23,932 bases of DNA from Planctomycetota bacterium (GTDB taxonomy: Bacteria > Planctomycetota > UBA1135): NCBI GenBank assembly GCA_029243845.1, contig JAQWRF010000387.1:1-23932 (forward strand). The letters are read 5' to 3'. Position numbers and translations under genes: made by a program. Below the pieces are notes generated by a model that was not told the origin of the DNA, did no database searches, and worked only from the letters and a program-made list of their open reading frames with translations. The first letter of the stretch is position 1. The number at the start of each line of letters is the position of its first letter. This document shows, piece after piece, positions 16,758-23,807 of the stretch.

Positions 16758-17117
16758 TTATTTAACCTCTGCGGCAGTTTTTTCAGACACACCGATACGG
16801 AAGTGAGAGGTACGACGACGAATAGTCATTGCACGACCCATTGGACCCGGACGGAAAGTAGGACGACCATGAACTAATGGACCGCCATCAACGCGCGCAT
16901 CGCTAACGATTAAATCGTCGACGTTAACGGCATCGTTCTGGCCAGCATTAGCAATAGCTGATTTAAGCACTTTGATGAAAATGGCAGCACCACGCGTGCG
17001 GTGACCATTCAGCAGCAACAATGCTTGGTTGACGCCCAAGCCACGGATAAGGTTCGCGGAAGCACGAGCCTTGTGCGGGGACATATGGGCGTAGCGATGT
17101 GAAGCGCGGTATTCCAT
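16758..17117 (-). CDS. rplV: 50S ribosomal protein L22 (uL22)
   Basis: Lines the nascent peptide tunnel with a long beta hairpin. The start at 17117 (MEYRASHRYAHMSPHKARASANLIRG) gives 119 residues and leaves two bases after rpsS. The open frame extends 55 codons further into rpsS, but that part is a shadow. DARVDGGPLVHGRPTFRPGPMGRAMTIRRRTSHFRI covers the tunnel hairpin and end. AATC precedes ATG. Confidence 0.96.
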   Translation of the reverse strand: MEYRASHRYAHMSPHKARASANLIRGLGVNQALLLLNGHRTRGAAIFIKVLKSAIANAGQNDAVNVDDLIVSDARVDGGPLVHGRPTFRPGPMGRAMTIRRRTSHFRIGVSEKTAAEVK

Positions 17118-17119
17118 GA

Positions 17120-17380
17120 TTATTTCTTGTCGTGACCCTTGAAGGTACGCGTAGGAGAGAATTCGCCCAAGCGATGACCTACCATGTCTTCTGTCACGTA
17201 GACTTTGGTAAATAGACGACCATTGTGAACCATAAAGGTTAGACCAACGTAGTCTGGGATGATCGTTGAGGCGCGAGCCCATGTACGGATCGGCTTCTTG
17301 CTGCCCAATTCAACAGCCTTGTCAACACGACGTTGCAAGCGCGGTTCAATCCACGGGCCTTTCTTGATGCTTCTTGCCAT
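17120..17380 (-). CDS. rpsS: 30S ribosomal protein S19 (uS19)
   Basis: Head protein that pairs with S13 and contacts the intersubunit bridge. The 86 residues read [19 protein letters not shown], then [24 protein letters not shown], and [20 protein letters not shown], all diagnostic. AGGA lies 12 bases before ATG. Confidence 0.97.
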   Translation of the reverse strand: MARSIKKGPWIEPRLQRRVDKAVELGSKKPIRTWARASTIIPDYVGLTFMVHNGRLFTKVYVTEDMVGHRLGEFSPTRTFKGHDKK

Positions 17381-17386
17381 TTCTTA

Positions 17387-18217
17387 TTATTTTCCTGTTT
17401 TACGGCGACGAACGATGAACTTGGAGCTGGTCTTACGCTTTTGGCGTGTTTTGAAACCTTTAGCAGGCTGACCCCAAGGAGAAACTGGGTGCTTACCCAT
17501 TGTGCGACCTTCACCACCACCATGGGGGTGAGCGGCTGGATACATGGCAGCACCGCGAACGTGTGGGCGCTTACCAAGATGGCGATTACGCCCGGCTTTG
17601 CCCAACTTAACGTTTTTGTGATCTGCATTACCGACTTCGCCGATTGTTGCACGACACTCAACGTGAATCTTGCGCAATTCGCCAGAAGGCATATTGATCA
17701 ATGCATAGTTGCCCTCGCGAGCAGCTAGACGAGCACTTGCACCTGCAGAACGCACGAGCTTAGCACCTTGACCTGGACGCATTTCAATGTTGTGAATAGC
17801 GATACCCAAAGGTAAATCTTTCAACTTCATTGCGCAGCCGACTTTTGGTTCGGCATCAATGCCAGAACTAACCATGTCACCCTGCTGCAGTCCTTTCGGC
17901 CAAACAATGTATGCTTTCTCGCCATCTACATAGTGCAGCAGAGCGATGTAAGCAGTACGGTTTGGATCGTATTCGATATGCGCTACTTTGGCCATTACGC
18001 CATCTTTGTTGCGCTTGAAGTCAACCATGCGGTAACGACGCTTAGCGCCTCCGCCCTTGTGGCGAGATGTAACACGACCCAGATTGTTACGACCACCAGT
18101 TTTCTTCAGCGGTTGTAGCAGACTCTTCTCGGGGGTCTGGCGTGTTAACTCTGCACGATCAAGCACCGAGCCGTCGCGGCGGCCGGGTGATGTCGGTTTG
18201 TAGTACTTAATTCCCAT
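17387..18217 (-). CDS. rplB: 50S ribosomal protein L2 (uL2)
   Basis: One of the oldest large-subunit proteins, at the base of the peptidyl-transferase region and needed for subunit joining. It has 276 residues. [28 protein letters not shown] and [24 protein letters not shown] are standard. The near-universal [13 protein letters not shown] reads [13 protein letters not shown] here (residues 225-237): the histidine equivalent to E. coli H229 is kept, but Asn becomes Tyr and Val-Asp becomes Ala-Ala. The nucleotide sequence is unambiguous in frame. No Shine-Dalgarno (CATAAAATA before ATG). Confidence 0.97.
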   Translation of the reverse strand: MGIKYYKPTSPGRRDGSVLDRAELTRQTPEKSLLQPLKKTGGRNNLGRVTSRHKGGGAKRRYRMVDFKRNKDGVMAKVAHIEYDPNRTAYIALLHYVDGEKAYIVWPKGLQQGDMVSSGIDAEPKVGCAMKLKDLPLGIAIHNIEMRPGQGAKLVRSAGASARLAAREGNYALINMPSGELRKIHVECRATIGEVGNADHKNVKLGKAGRNRHLGKRPHVRGAAMYPAAHPHGGGEGRTMGKHPVSPWGQPAKGFKTRQKRKTSSKFIVRRRKTGK

Positions 18218-18244
18218 TATTTTATGTTGTTATTCTGCAAATGA

Positions 18245-18532
18245 TTACAGAAGGTCGATTTTGTTTCCGTCAACTAATTTAACCAAAGCAATCTTCTTGC
18301 TTGACGTACGGAAGTGAGCTGCCCCACGACGGCGCATTTTGCCGTTGCGGACCATAGTGTTGACTTCGTCAACTTTAACGTCAAACAGTAATTCAACTGC
18401 CTGCTTGATCTCAATGCGGTTGGCGCCACCGGCTACCTCGAAACGGTAGACGTTTGCACGTTCTTGCTCAGAAGTTGATTTCTCAGTGAGAATCGGCTTC
18501 TGAATGATTTCGTATGCTTCGCTTGCTTGCAT
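18245..18532 (-). CDS. rplW: 50S ribosomal protein L23 (uL23)
   Basis: Tunnel-exit docking site for trigger factor and SRP. The start at 18532 (MQASEAYEIIQKPILTEKST) gives 95 residues, the usual size. The longer open frame begins inside rplD and is not used. The end EVNTMVRNGKMRRRGAAHFRTSSKKIALVKL is typical. The upstream region is A-rich (AAGAAAAAATAAC) without Shine-Dalgarno. Confidence 0.95.
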   Translation of the reverse strand: MQASEAYEIIQKPILTEKSTSEQERANVYRFEVAGGANRIEIKQAVELLFDVKVDEVNTMVRNGKMRRRGAAHFRTSSKKIALVKLVDGNKIDLL

Positions 18533-18557
18533 GTTATTTTTTCTTATTAAAGTTTTA

Positions 18558-19181
18558 TTAGAAACGAGCAATCATAGCTTCGAGTGCGCCTTCTTGAGCA
18601 ATGACGTTTTTATGCGCCAACAACTCGTAAGCATTAGAGTCAGCACCTGTCATGACAGTAACTCGCGGAAAGTTACGGAATGAGCGGTAGGTGTTATCGT
18701 CATGAGCTGCCGTGAGAACCAGAACACTGCCATTGACAACGTTACAACCCTGCAACACTTGACGTGCTATCTTCGATGACGGCTTATCAAAAGACAAACC
18801 ACTTACCTCAGTGACTTCGCGGTCAACCAATTTGCCCAACAAAGCTGAACGCAGCGCAACATTGCGCTGACGCTTTGGCAAACTGTAGTACCAACGACGC
18901 GTATTACGTGGACCAAAAGTTGTAGCACCACCCACCCACAAAGGAGAACGGCGGTCACCAGCACGAGCGCGGCCCGTACCCTTTTGCTTCCACGGTTTAG
19001 CTGTATGACCTTGCAACTCGCCGCGTGTTTTCACGTGAGCATCGCCCTGGCGACTATTTGACTGGTACATAACGACCGCATCTTTCATGGTGCGGTAAAG
19101 GAGTGCTTCGCCAAGATCCGCTGAGAATTCTCTCTCGCCGGTCTTGCCCGAACCTAAATCATAAGTTGTGATTGTTGACAT
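18558..19181 (-). CDS. rplD: 50S ribosomal protein L4 (uL4)
   Basis: Tunnel-lining protein; in E. coli it represses the S10 operon through the leader. It has 207 residues with the tunnel loop (KTRGELQGHTAKPWKQKGTGRARAGDRRSPLWVGGATTFGP) and RNVALRSALLGKL. A folded leader precedes rpsJ in this operon, so autogenous control by L4 is possible but unproven. No Shine-Dalgarno before ATG. Confidence 0.97.
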   Translation of the reverse strand: MSTITTYDLGSGKTGEREFSADLGEALLYRTMKDAVVMYQSNSRQGDAHVKTRGELQGHTAKPWKQKGTGRARAGDRRSPLWVGGATTFGPRNTRRWYYSLPKRQRNVALRSALLGKLVDREVTEVSGLSFDKPSSKIARQVLQGCNVVNGSVLVLTAAHDDNTYRSFRNFPRVTVMTGADSNAYELLAHKNVIAQEGALEAMIARF

Positions 19182-19199
19182 TTTTCTATCTTTTGCTCA

Positions 19200-19847
19200 C
19201 TACTTAGGCTGAACGCCAGTCTTGGCAGTACTTACCTGAATCAGACCGTTAGGTGGGCCTGGAACACCGCCGCGAACCAACAATAGGCCGCGCTCTACAT
19301 CGATACCTTCAACAACCGTGTTTTTAGTTGTGAAGCGAGAGTTGCCGTAATGCTTCGCCATGCGAGTGCCTTTAAACACGCGACCCGGATAAGCACACTG
19401 ACCAATAGAGCCTGGAGCACGCACCGTTTGGCTACCATGACTCTCGGGACCACGACGAAAGCCGTGAGCCTTAATCGAGCCTGCGAAACCGCGGCCCTTT
19501 GACTTACCAGAGATGTCGATGACTTCGCCAATCGTGAAAACATCTGCGCCTAACTCTTGTCCGAGCTCAAAGCCCTCAACAGAATCAACGCGGAACTCGC
19601 AATGGCTTCTATAGTTCTTAACGCCTGCCTTTTCTGAAGCAACGCGTTGCGGCTTGTTGACGTGCTTGTCGCGAGCCTGCTTAAGACCAACCTGGACAGC
19701 TGAGTAGCTGTCACGCTCTGGTGTACGAAGCATTGTGATTGCACAATCGCTTACGTCTAATACTGTGACAGGGACGACAGAGCCGTCCTCTCGGAAGATT
19801 TGGGTCATCCCCTTCTTCTTTGCCAACAAAAAGTTTTTAGTAGTCAT
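19200..19847 (-). CDS. rplC: 50S ribosomal protein L3 (uL3)
   Basis: Large-subunit assembly initiator reaching to the peptidyl-transferase centre. It has 215 residues with KGRGFAGSIKAHGFRRGPESHGS and RAPGSIGQCAYPGRVFKGTRMAKHYGN. The glutamine in GSIGQ is the site methylated by PrmB in E. coli. GGAG lies 6 bases before ATG. A 73-base gap to rpsJ, longer than other gaps in the operon, shows no clear promoter or gene. Confidence 0.97.
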   Translation of the reverse strand: MTTKNFLLAKKKGMTQIFREDGSVVPVTVLDVSDCAITMLRTPERDSYSAVQVGLKQARDKHVNKPQRVASEKAGVKNYRSHCEFRVDSVEGFELGQELGADVFTIGEVIDISGKSKGRGFAGSIKAHGFRRGPESHGSQTVRAPGSIGQCAYPGRVFKGTRMAKHYGNSRFTTKNTVVEGIDVERGLLLVRGGVPGPPNGLIQVSTAKTGVQPK

Positions 19848-19920
19848 GTTTTTCTCCAGTATCCATTTCGGAGCAATTTCGCAGAGGCGTTTATAGCATG
19901 CGGGATTAAGTTAATACGAA

Positions 19921-20226
19921 CTAGAGTTTAATTCGTACGTCGACACCGGCAGACAATACGAGGCGGTTAAGCGCATCGATCGTTTGCGGCGTTGGTTCGA
20001 GCAAGTACATCAGACGCTTGTGCGTACGGATTTCGAACTGCTCGCGAGCCTTCTTGTTTACGTGAGGTGAGCGCAACACTGTGTAGCGTTCGCAACGAGT
20101 AGGAAGAGGAATAGGACCTGAAACCTGGACGCCCGTTAGACGTGCTGCTTCAATGATTGATTCAGTTGCCTGATCAATGGCTTCGTGGTCGTATGCTTCG
20201 AGTCGGATTTGAATGCGGTTAGACAT
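19921..20226 (-). CDS. rpsJ: 30S ribosomal protein S10 (uS10)
   Basis: Head protein, also NusE in antitermination. The 101 residues read [55 protein letters not shown] and end VDVRIKL. It is first in the long ribosomal operon, after a promoter and structured leader. No Shine-Dalgarno (TTAAATCAA before ATG). Confidence 0.97.
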   Translation of the reverse strand: MSNRIQIRLEAYDHEAIDQATESIIEAARLTGVQVSGPIPLPTRCERYTVLRSPHVNKKAREQFEIRTHKRLMYLLEPTPQTIDALNRLVLSAGVDVRIKL

Positions 20227-20246
20227 TTTGATTTAATGCACTGTAA

Positions 20247-20302
20247 GCCTCGTAAAATCTATCCGCCGCAAGAGTTGCGGTTAGGTCCGGATTAAACGAG
20301 GC
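20247..20302 (-). promoter_or_regulatory. Structured leader RNA upstream of rpsJ
   Basis: The leader folds into a nested hairpin on the minus strand. The outer helix is GCCTCGT/ACGAGGC (7 bp), the middle helix ATCCG/CGGAT (5 bp), and the apical helix CCGCAA/TTGCGG (6 bp) with a three-base CTC loop. A seven-base bulge (GACCTAA) lies on the 5' side. It ends 20 bases before the rpsJ ATG and has no U-tract, so it is not a simple terminator. A binding site for an autogenous ribosomal-protein repressor is a plausible role. Confidence 0.6.
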
Positions 20303-20325
20303 ATTCCCCAGGAATTGGGTCGCGT

Positions 20326-20353
20326 ATTCTAGTCTTTATTCAGCTGAGGTCAA
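20326..20353 (-). promoter_or_regulatory. Sigma70-type promoter of the S10-spc-alpha operon
   Basis: TTGACC (20348-20353) and TAGAAT (20326-20331) with a 16-base spacer. Transcription would start near 20319, giving a leader of about 93 bases before rpsJ. Confidence 0.75.
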
Positions 20354-20385
20354 GGTAATACAGCCAAGAACATCGCCAAAACTTC

Positions 20386-20417
20386 AATAAAAACAAAAAA
20401 AACTAGCTTTTCCAGCT
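20386..20417 (-). terminator. U-rich terminator after the EF-G-like gene
   Basis: Eight T residues, then GTTTTTATT, follow the stop codon on the minus strand. The stem just before is short (AGCT/AGCT around the end of the gene), so termination may be incomplete. It precedes the S10 promoter, fitting a boundary between transcription units. Confidence 0.45.
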
Positions 20418-22403
20418 CTGGTGGCCGATTGTGAGCTCAGCACGGCCATGAGATTGCGATCGGAGCTCTGTAGAGTAGTCTCCCAACTCAGAGAAATAAG
20501 CCTCTGCACGCACTACAGCGCGTCCATCTTGCTGCTCTACTGCCAGAATATTGGCATTTCGCACCTGCAAGTCAGCCAAAATCGACGAAAGCTCGCTATC
20601 TGGGGTACGGACCTCGAAACTTAAGAACGGTTTTTGCACAACACCTTTCTGCGAAAGGACTTGCGACATGCAACTATGCATTGCTGCAACCAGCAAATCA
20701 GCCACGTCATGCGCTTTATCTGCCAATTCAAGCTTTGTAACACGCAGCGACAGGGCACGCAGCCTATACCCAGCTGGGCCCACCCATCCGTTGAAGACCC
20801 TTCCACTGTAAAGAGAATCTAACAACTGGCCATCAATATCGCTTAATAGTGGTGAATATCGCAGTTTAACGCCATGATGATCGGCGGCAGACACTTCAAG
20901 TTCGAGAGAAAGTCTATTACTGGTGTCGTCAAAGTGCGAATAATCCATTTTTAGACTATGCACTTCATCAATGCTCTCGTATTGTTCGATCATCACACCA
21001 CCAAAGTGAACTGCAAAACCACATCCGTCCGTCAGGTGCTTAGCGGCAATTTCTAGATGCAGCTGGCCTTGGCCACGTAACACAATCTGCCCATCATCGC
21101 ACTGCATAGCCAAGCTGGGATCACTGCGGCATAGCCATTTGCATTGCTCAATCAACTCATCACGATATGCGTCACTTGGAGGCTCAACACGCATCGACAT
21201 CACCGGTGAGGACAACGCATCGGGCTCGAGTGCTCCGCGCACAGAAGAAGAGCGCAAAGTATCGCCACTTTGCAATGCGATGTCGGCCTTAATCACAAAC
21301 AGCGAACCATTGATAAAAGTTGCCTTAGACTGCAAATCGTCAGCGAGCACCGTGAAACAATCTTCAACAGTAAACTGTTGACCGGTTCGTTCGAGATATA
21401 TTTGCTGACCACTCGCTAGTTGACCAGAGAATAATCTCACATATGCAACATCTTTCTTGGCGATGCGCTCTACCTTAAAAACATAAACAACCGATTCTTC
21501 ACCATCAACATTGAGGACGACATCTTTACCCGTTTGAGAATCGTGTAAAGAGATTTCGGTACCCTTTAAAGGTGATGGCAAGTAATCGACTACCGCATCG
21601 AGAACTTGCTGCCCTCCGACTCGCTGCAATGCTGACGTCGCCATCGCAGGATACCACTTATGCGTATCGGCTGCCTGGGCAATGCCATTACGCAACATTT
21701 CTGGAGTTAGCGTGGAGTGCTCCAAATAATAGTTTTCGAACTCTTCGCTCAAGTCAGCTACCTTAGAACAAAGCTGCTGGTGGGCCTCTGCCGCGCGTGC
21801 GGAAAGGCTCTCTGGTATATCAAGAGTTTCATACTCAGCACAGTCGTCAAATGGATTCCACTGCAATAACCGCATATTAATTAAGTCTATTACTCCTGTG
21901 AAGTGGTCATCTTTAAAATAAGCTAACTGCAATGGCACAATTTCTATTTGCAACTGCTCGGCAGCGACCGCGCATGATGAGCGAAATTCTGCGCAATGGC
22001 GATCCATCTTATTAAAGACAAACAGCAATGGCAGTTGGTGCTCTTGCGCCTGGCGCACTACGGAATAGGTCTGCGCCTGGACGCCCTCGAGCGCATCGAC
22101 TACCACAAGTGCTCCATCCAGTACTTGCAGGCTACGGCGAACCTCGGCGGCAAAGTCGACGTGACCGGGGGTGTCAACGAATTGCAGGCGATGATCGCGC
22201 CACGGGCAATGCGCGACGGCAGCCGAGATGGTGATGCCGCGTTCGCGCTCTTCACTGTGCCAATCCATCACCGCAGTGCCTACATCAACAGCACCCATGC
22301 GTGACTCCGCCCCCGTCAAATACAAAATGCATTCCGACAAAGTGGTCTTGCCGGCATCGATGTGCGCCAAGATACCGAAGTTACGCAGTTGCTCAATCTT
22401 CAT
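20403..22403 (-). CDS. EF-G-family translational GTPase with divergent domain IV
   Basis: 666 residues, slightly shorter than EF-G (about 690-705). The GTPase domain is complete: G1 AHIDAGKT (13-20), TAVMDWHSEERERGITI switch I (43-59), G3 DTPGH (77-81), G4 NKMD (131-134) and G5 TSAL (256-259). It also has the G' insertion (FTGVIDLINMRLLQW) typical of EF-G. Domain II (about 290-390) and domain III with GQGQLHLEI (444-452) follow. Domain V is clear (KPFLSFEVRTPDSELSSILADL to LRSQSHGRAEL). Domain IV (about 480-590) lacks the Gly-rich GGxGQ loop and the DGxxHxVDSS-type tip segment. Those loops enter the decoding site in true translocases. It occupies the fusA place in the str operon, overlaps the upstream Tsr3-like gene by 11 bases, and no tuf follows. 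It could be the only EF-G, an EF-G2-type paralogue, or a ribosome-protection-like factor; the EF-G-type switch I and G' insertion argue against a plain Tet(M) homologue. Confidence 0.88.
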   Translation of the reverse strand: MKIEQLRNFGILAHIDAGKTTLSECILYLTGAESRMGAVDVGTAVMDWHSEERERGITISAAVAHCPWRDHRLQFVDTPGHVDFAAEVRRSLQVLDGALVVVDALEGVQAQTYSVVRQAQEHQLPLLFVFNKMDRHCAEFRSSCAVAAEQLQIEIVPLQLAYFKDDHFTGVIDLINMRLLQWNPFDDCAEYETLDIPESLSARAAEAHQQLCSKVADLSEEFENYYLEHSTLTPEMLRNGIAQAADTHKWYPAMATSALQRVGGQQVLDAVVDYLPSPLKGTEISLHDSQTGKDVVLNVDGEESVVYVFKVERIAKKDVAYVRLFSGQLASGQQIYLERTGQQFTVEDCFTVLADDLQSKATFINGSLFVIKADIALQSGDTLRSSSVRGALEPDALSSPVMSMRVEPPSDAYRDELIEQCKWLCRSDPSLAMQCDDGQIVLRGQGQLHLEIAAKHLTDGCGFAVHFGGVMIEQYESIDEVHSLKMDYSHFDDTSNRLSLELEVSAADHHGVKLRYSPLLSDIDGQLLDSLYSGRVFNGWVGPAGYRLRALSLRVTKLELADKAHDVADLLVAAMHSCMSQVLSQKGVVQKPFLSFEVRTPDSELSSILADLQVRNANILAVEQQDGRAVVRAEAYFSELGDYSTELRSQSHGRAELTIGHQSWKS

Positions 22404-22857
22404 CGTTCAATTGAGGGTTTAGCTCTAACCACTTATCGCCAAAATAGTAGCCGTCGAGTAAAGAGTCGTCGCGCCGGCCAAGACCAACGCTAGCGGCGTG
22501 CAAGGCCTCGATACTAGCCAAGCCAGTTTCAGGGTCTTCAAAAGTTTTCGACTTGCGCGGATATGCTGTCACCAAATTTTTGGGTAGGCAACGCAGCTCG
22601 AAATCCCCGCTTACCGTTGCCAGCACTCGTGACAGGTCTCGCCACGAAGAGTCCACCAGCAATAATGGACGGCCATTGTCTTCATCACTGAGCGGGACAC
22701 CATCTGGATGCAACAAGGTTACTGCGCCAACCTCAACCTTGTCACCAATGTTGCAGTGGTGCCACTCGATATCTAAATCATCACGCTCCCGAAGTGGCGT
22801 GAGGCTACACTTCTTGGGCGACTCTTTATTGAGGCGAATGATGATGGTCTTAGACAT
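22393..22857 (-). CDS. Tsr3/DTW-like putative aminocarboxypropyl transferase
   Basis: 154 residues, not a usual str-operon gene. Similarity to the archaeal/eukaryotic Tsr3 family is visible by eye. Near the N-terminus KESPKKCS matches the Tsr3 DPKRCS motif. VDSSW (about 68-72) matches its CSW motif. LRCLPKNLVTAYPRKSKTFE resembles the LPYLVAAN-plus-basic segment, GLASIEALHAASVGLGR resembles NCVEALAA...GR, and LLDGYYFGDKWLELN matches LLSHFSWGMGFLELN. The bacterial DTW-domain proteins are distant relatives with a similar DxxW and S-x-x-EA pattern. Tsr3 transfers the aminocarboxypropyl group from SAM to a hypermodified uridine in helix 31 of small-subunit rRNA. Its ATG lies 4 bases after the hairpin that follows rpsG, and its end overlaps the EF-G-like start. 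Function is inferred from motifs and context only. Confidence 0.65.
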   Translation of the reverse strand: MSKTIIIRLNKESPKKCSLTPLRERDDLDIEWHHCNIGDKVEVGAVTLLHPDGVPLSDEDNGRPLLLVDSSWRDLSRVLATVSGDFELRCLPKNLVTAYPRKSKTFEDPETGLASIEALHAASVGLGRRDDSLLDGYYFGDKWLELNPQLNDED

Positions 22858-22861
22858 AAGA

Positions 22862-22899
22862 AAACTCGGGCTGCCCCAGTAAAGGAGCAGCCCGAGTTT
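22862..22899 (-). terminator. Hairpin terminator/attenuator after rpsG
   Basis: A 13-bp perfect stem (AAACTCGGGCTGC with GCAGCCCGAGTTT), extended inside by TCC/GGG, is followed on the minus strand by TTTTCTT. It begins 19 bases after the rpsG stop and ends 4 bases before the ATG of the Tsr3-like gene. It may end the rpsL-rpsG transcript or attenuate the downstream pair. Confidence 0.75.
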
Positions 22900-22918
22900 A
22901 ACAGTTTATGCTTAGCGC

Positions 22919-23392
22919 TTAAAAGGCAAAGTGGCTAAATGCCTTGTTAGCCTCTGCCATCTTATGGACGTTTTCTTTCCATTGAACTGAAGCACCGGTG
23001 TTATTCACTGCGTCAACGAATTCCGTTGACAAGCGCTTAGCCATTGGCATACCCTTCTTCTTGCGAGCGTTGCCTACAATCCAGCGAATTGCAAGAGCTT
23101 GTGCACGCTTAGGGCTCACTTCGCGTGGTACCTGGTAGTTAGAGCCACCGACACGCTTTGAGCGAACCTCGACTGCTGGGCGTACATTTTCAATTGCCTT
23201 CTCGAAGACCTCTTCGACTGTCACGTCGTCGAGCTTGGCCGCTGCCATTTCACAGGCCTCATAAAAGATTGCTGTGGCAATAGACTTCTTGCCATCATTC
23301 ATCACCGCATTGATGATTTTAGTAGCAAGCATTGAGCCAAAACGCGCATCTGGCTTTTGGAATTTCTGAGTTGATCTGAAGTTACGTGGCAT
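22919..23392 (-). CDS. rpsG: 30S ribosomal protein S7 (uS7)
   Basis: Nucleates assembly of the 16S 3' domain (head); in E. coli it represses the str operon. The 157 residues include RNFRSTQKFQKPDARFGSMLATKIINAVM, VEVRSKRVGGSNYQVPREVSPKRAQALAIRWIV and RKKKGMPMAKRLSTEFVDA. It starts 5 bases after rpsL and lies before the hairpin at 22862-22899. No Shine-Dalgarno (AATAGTC before ATG). Confidence 0.97.
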   Translation of the reverse strand: MPRNFRSTQKFQKPDARFGSMLATKIINAVMNDGKKSIATAIFYEACEMAAAKLDDVTVEEVFEKAIENVRPAVEVRSKRVGGSNYQVPREVSPKRAQALAIRWIVGNARKKKGMPMAKRLSTEFVDAVNNTGASVQWKENVHKMAEANKAFSHFAF

Positions 23393-23397
23393 GACTA

Positions 23398-23769
23398 TTA
23401 CTTACCTTTACGTGCGCCGTACTTGGAGCGACCTTGTTTACGATCGTCGACACCAGCACAGTCTAGTGTGCCGCGGACAACGTGATAGCGAACACCTGGA
23501 AGGTCACGCACACGACCACCGCGCACAAGCACGATAGAGTGTTCTTGGAGGTTGTGTCCCTCACCGCCGATATAGGCAGTTACTTCTTTGCCATTCGAAA
23601 GACGTACACGGGCAACCTTACGAAGCGCAGAGTTCGGCTTCTTCGGAGTCATGGTCTTCACTTGAGTGCAAACGCCACGCTTATGTGGACATTTGTCGAG
23701 CACGCGGCTCTTTGATACAGAGCGCTGAGGCTTACGGCCTTTGCGGACTAATTGGTTAATGGTAGGCAT
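23398..23769 (-). CDS. rpsL: 30S ribosomal protein S12 (uS12), Arg at position 88
   Basis: Decoding-centre protein that controls accuracy. The start at 23769 ([15 protein letters not shown]) gives 123 residues; the longer frame upstream crosses the promoter leader. [20 protein letters not shown] contains K43, and [13 protein letters not shown] has Arg at the position equivalent to K88. PGVRYH and [16 protein letters not shown] are standard. AGGA stands about 11 bases before ATG, overlapping a palindrome in the leader. Confidence 0.97.
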   Translation of the reverse strand: MPTINQLVRKGRKPQRSVSKSRVLDKCPHKRGVCTQVKTMTPKKPNSALRKVARVRLSNGKEVTAYIGGEGHNLQEHSIVLVRGGRVRDLPGVRYHVVRGTLDCAGVDDRKQGRSKYGARKGK

Positions 23770-23779
23770 TATGTTTATT

Positions 23780-23793
23780 CCTAGATGTCTAGG
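23780..23793. repeat. Perfect palindrome in the rpsL leader
   Basis: CCTAGA, two bases, TCTAGG. It lies between the promoter and the rpsL ATG and includes the AGG that would serve as Shine-Dalgarno. As RNA it could form a five-pair stem with a four-base loop; as DNA it could be an operator. Confidence 0.5.
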
Positions 23794-23807
23794 CGATTGG
23801 GCCAAAA

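Noticed and set aside
17118..17282. 55-residue N-terminal extension of L22
   Set aside because: It overlaps rpsS in another frame and does not resemble L22; the ATG at 17117 fits the family.
19848..19920. Possible promoter (TATAAA) in the rplC-rpsJ gap
   Set aside because: No -35 at acceptable spacing; the gap contains no convincing gene or hairpin.
20403..22403. Tetracycline-resistance ribosomal protection gene (tet(M) type)
   Set aside because: Switch I (VMDWHSEERERGITI) and the G' segment (TGVIDLINM) are EF-G-like, and the chromosomal str-operon position argues against an acquired resistance gene. A Tet-like function cannot be fully excluded.
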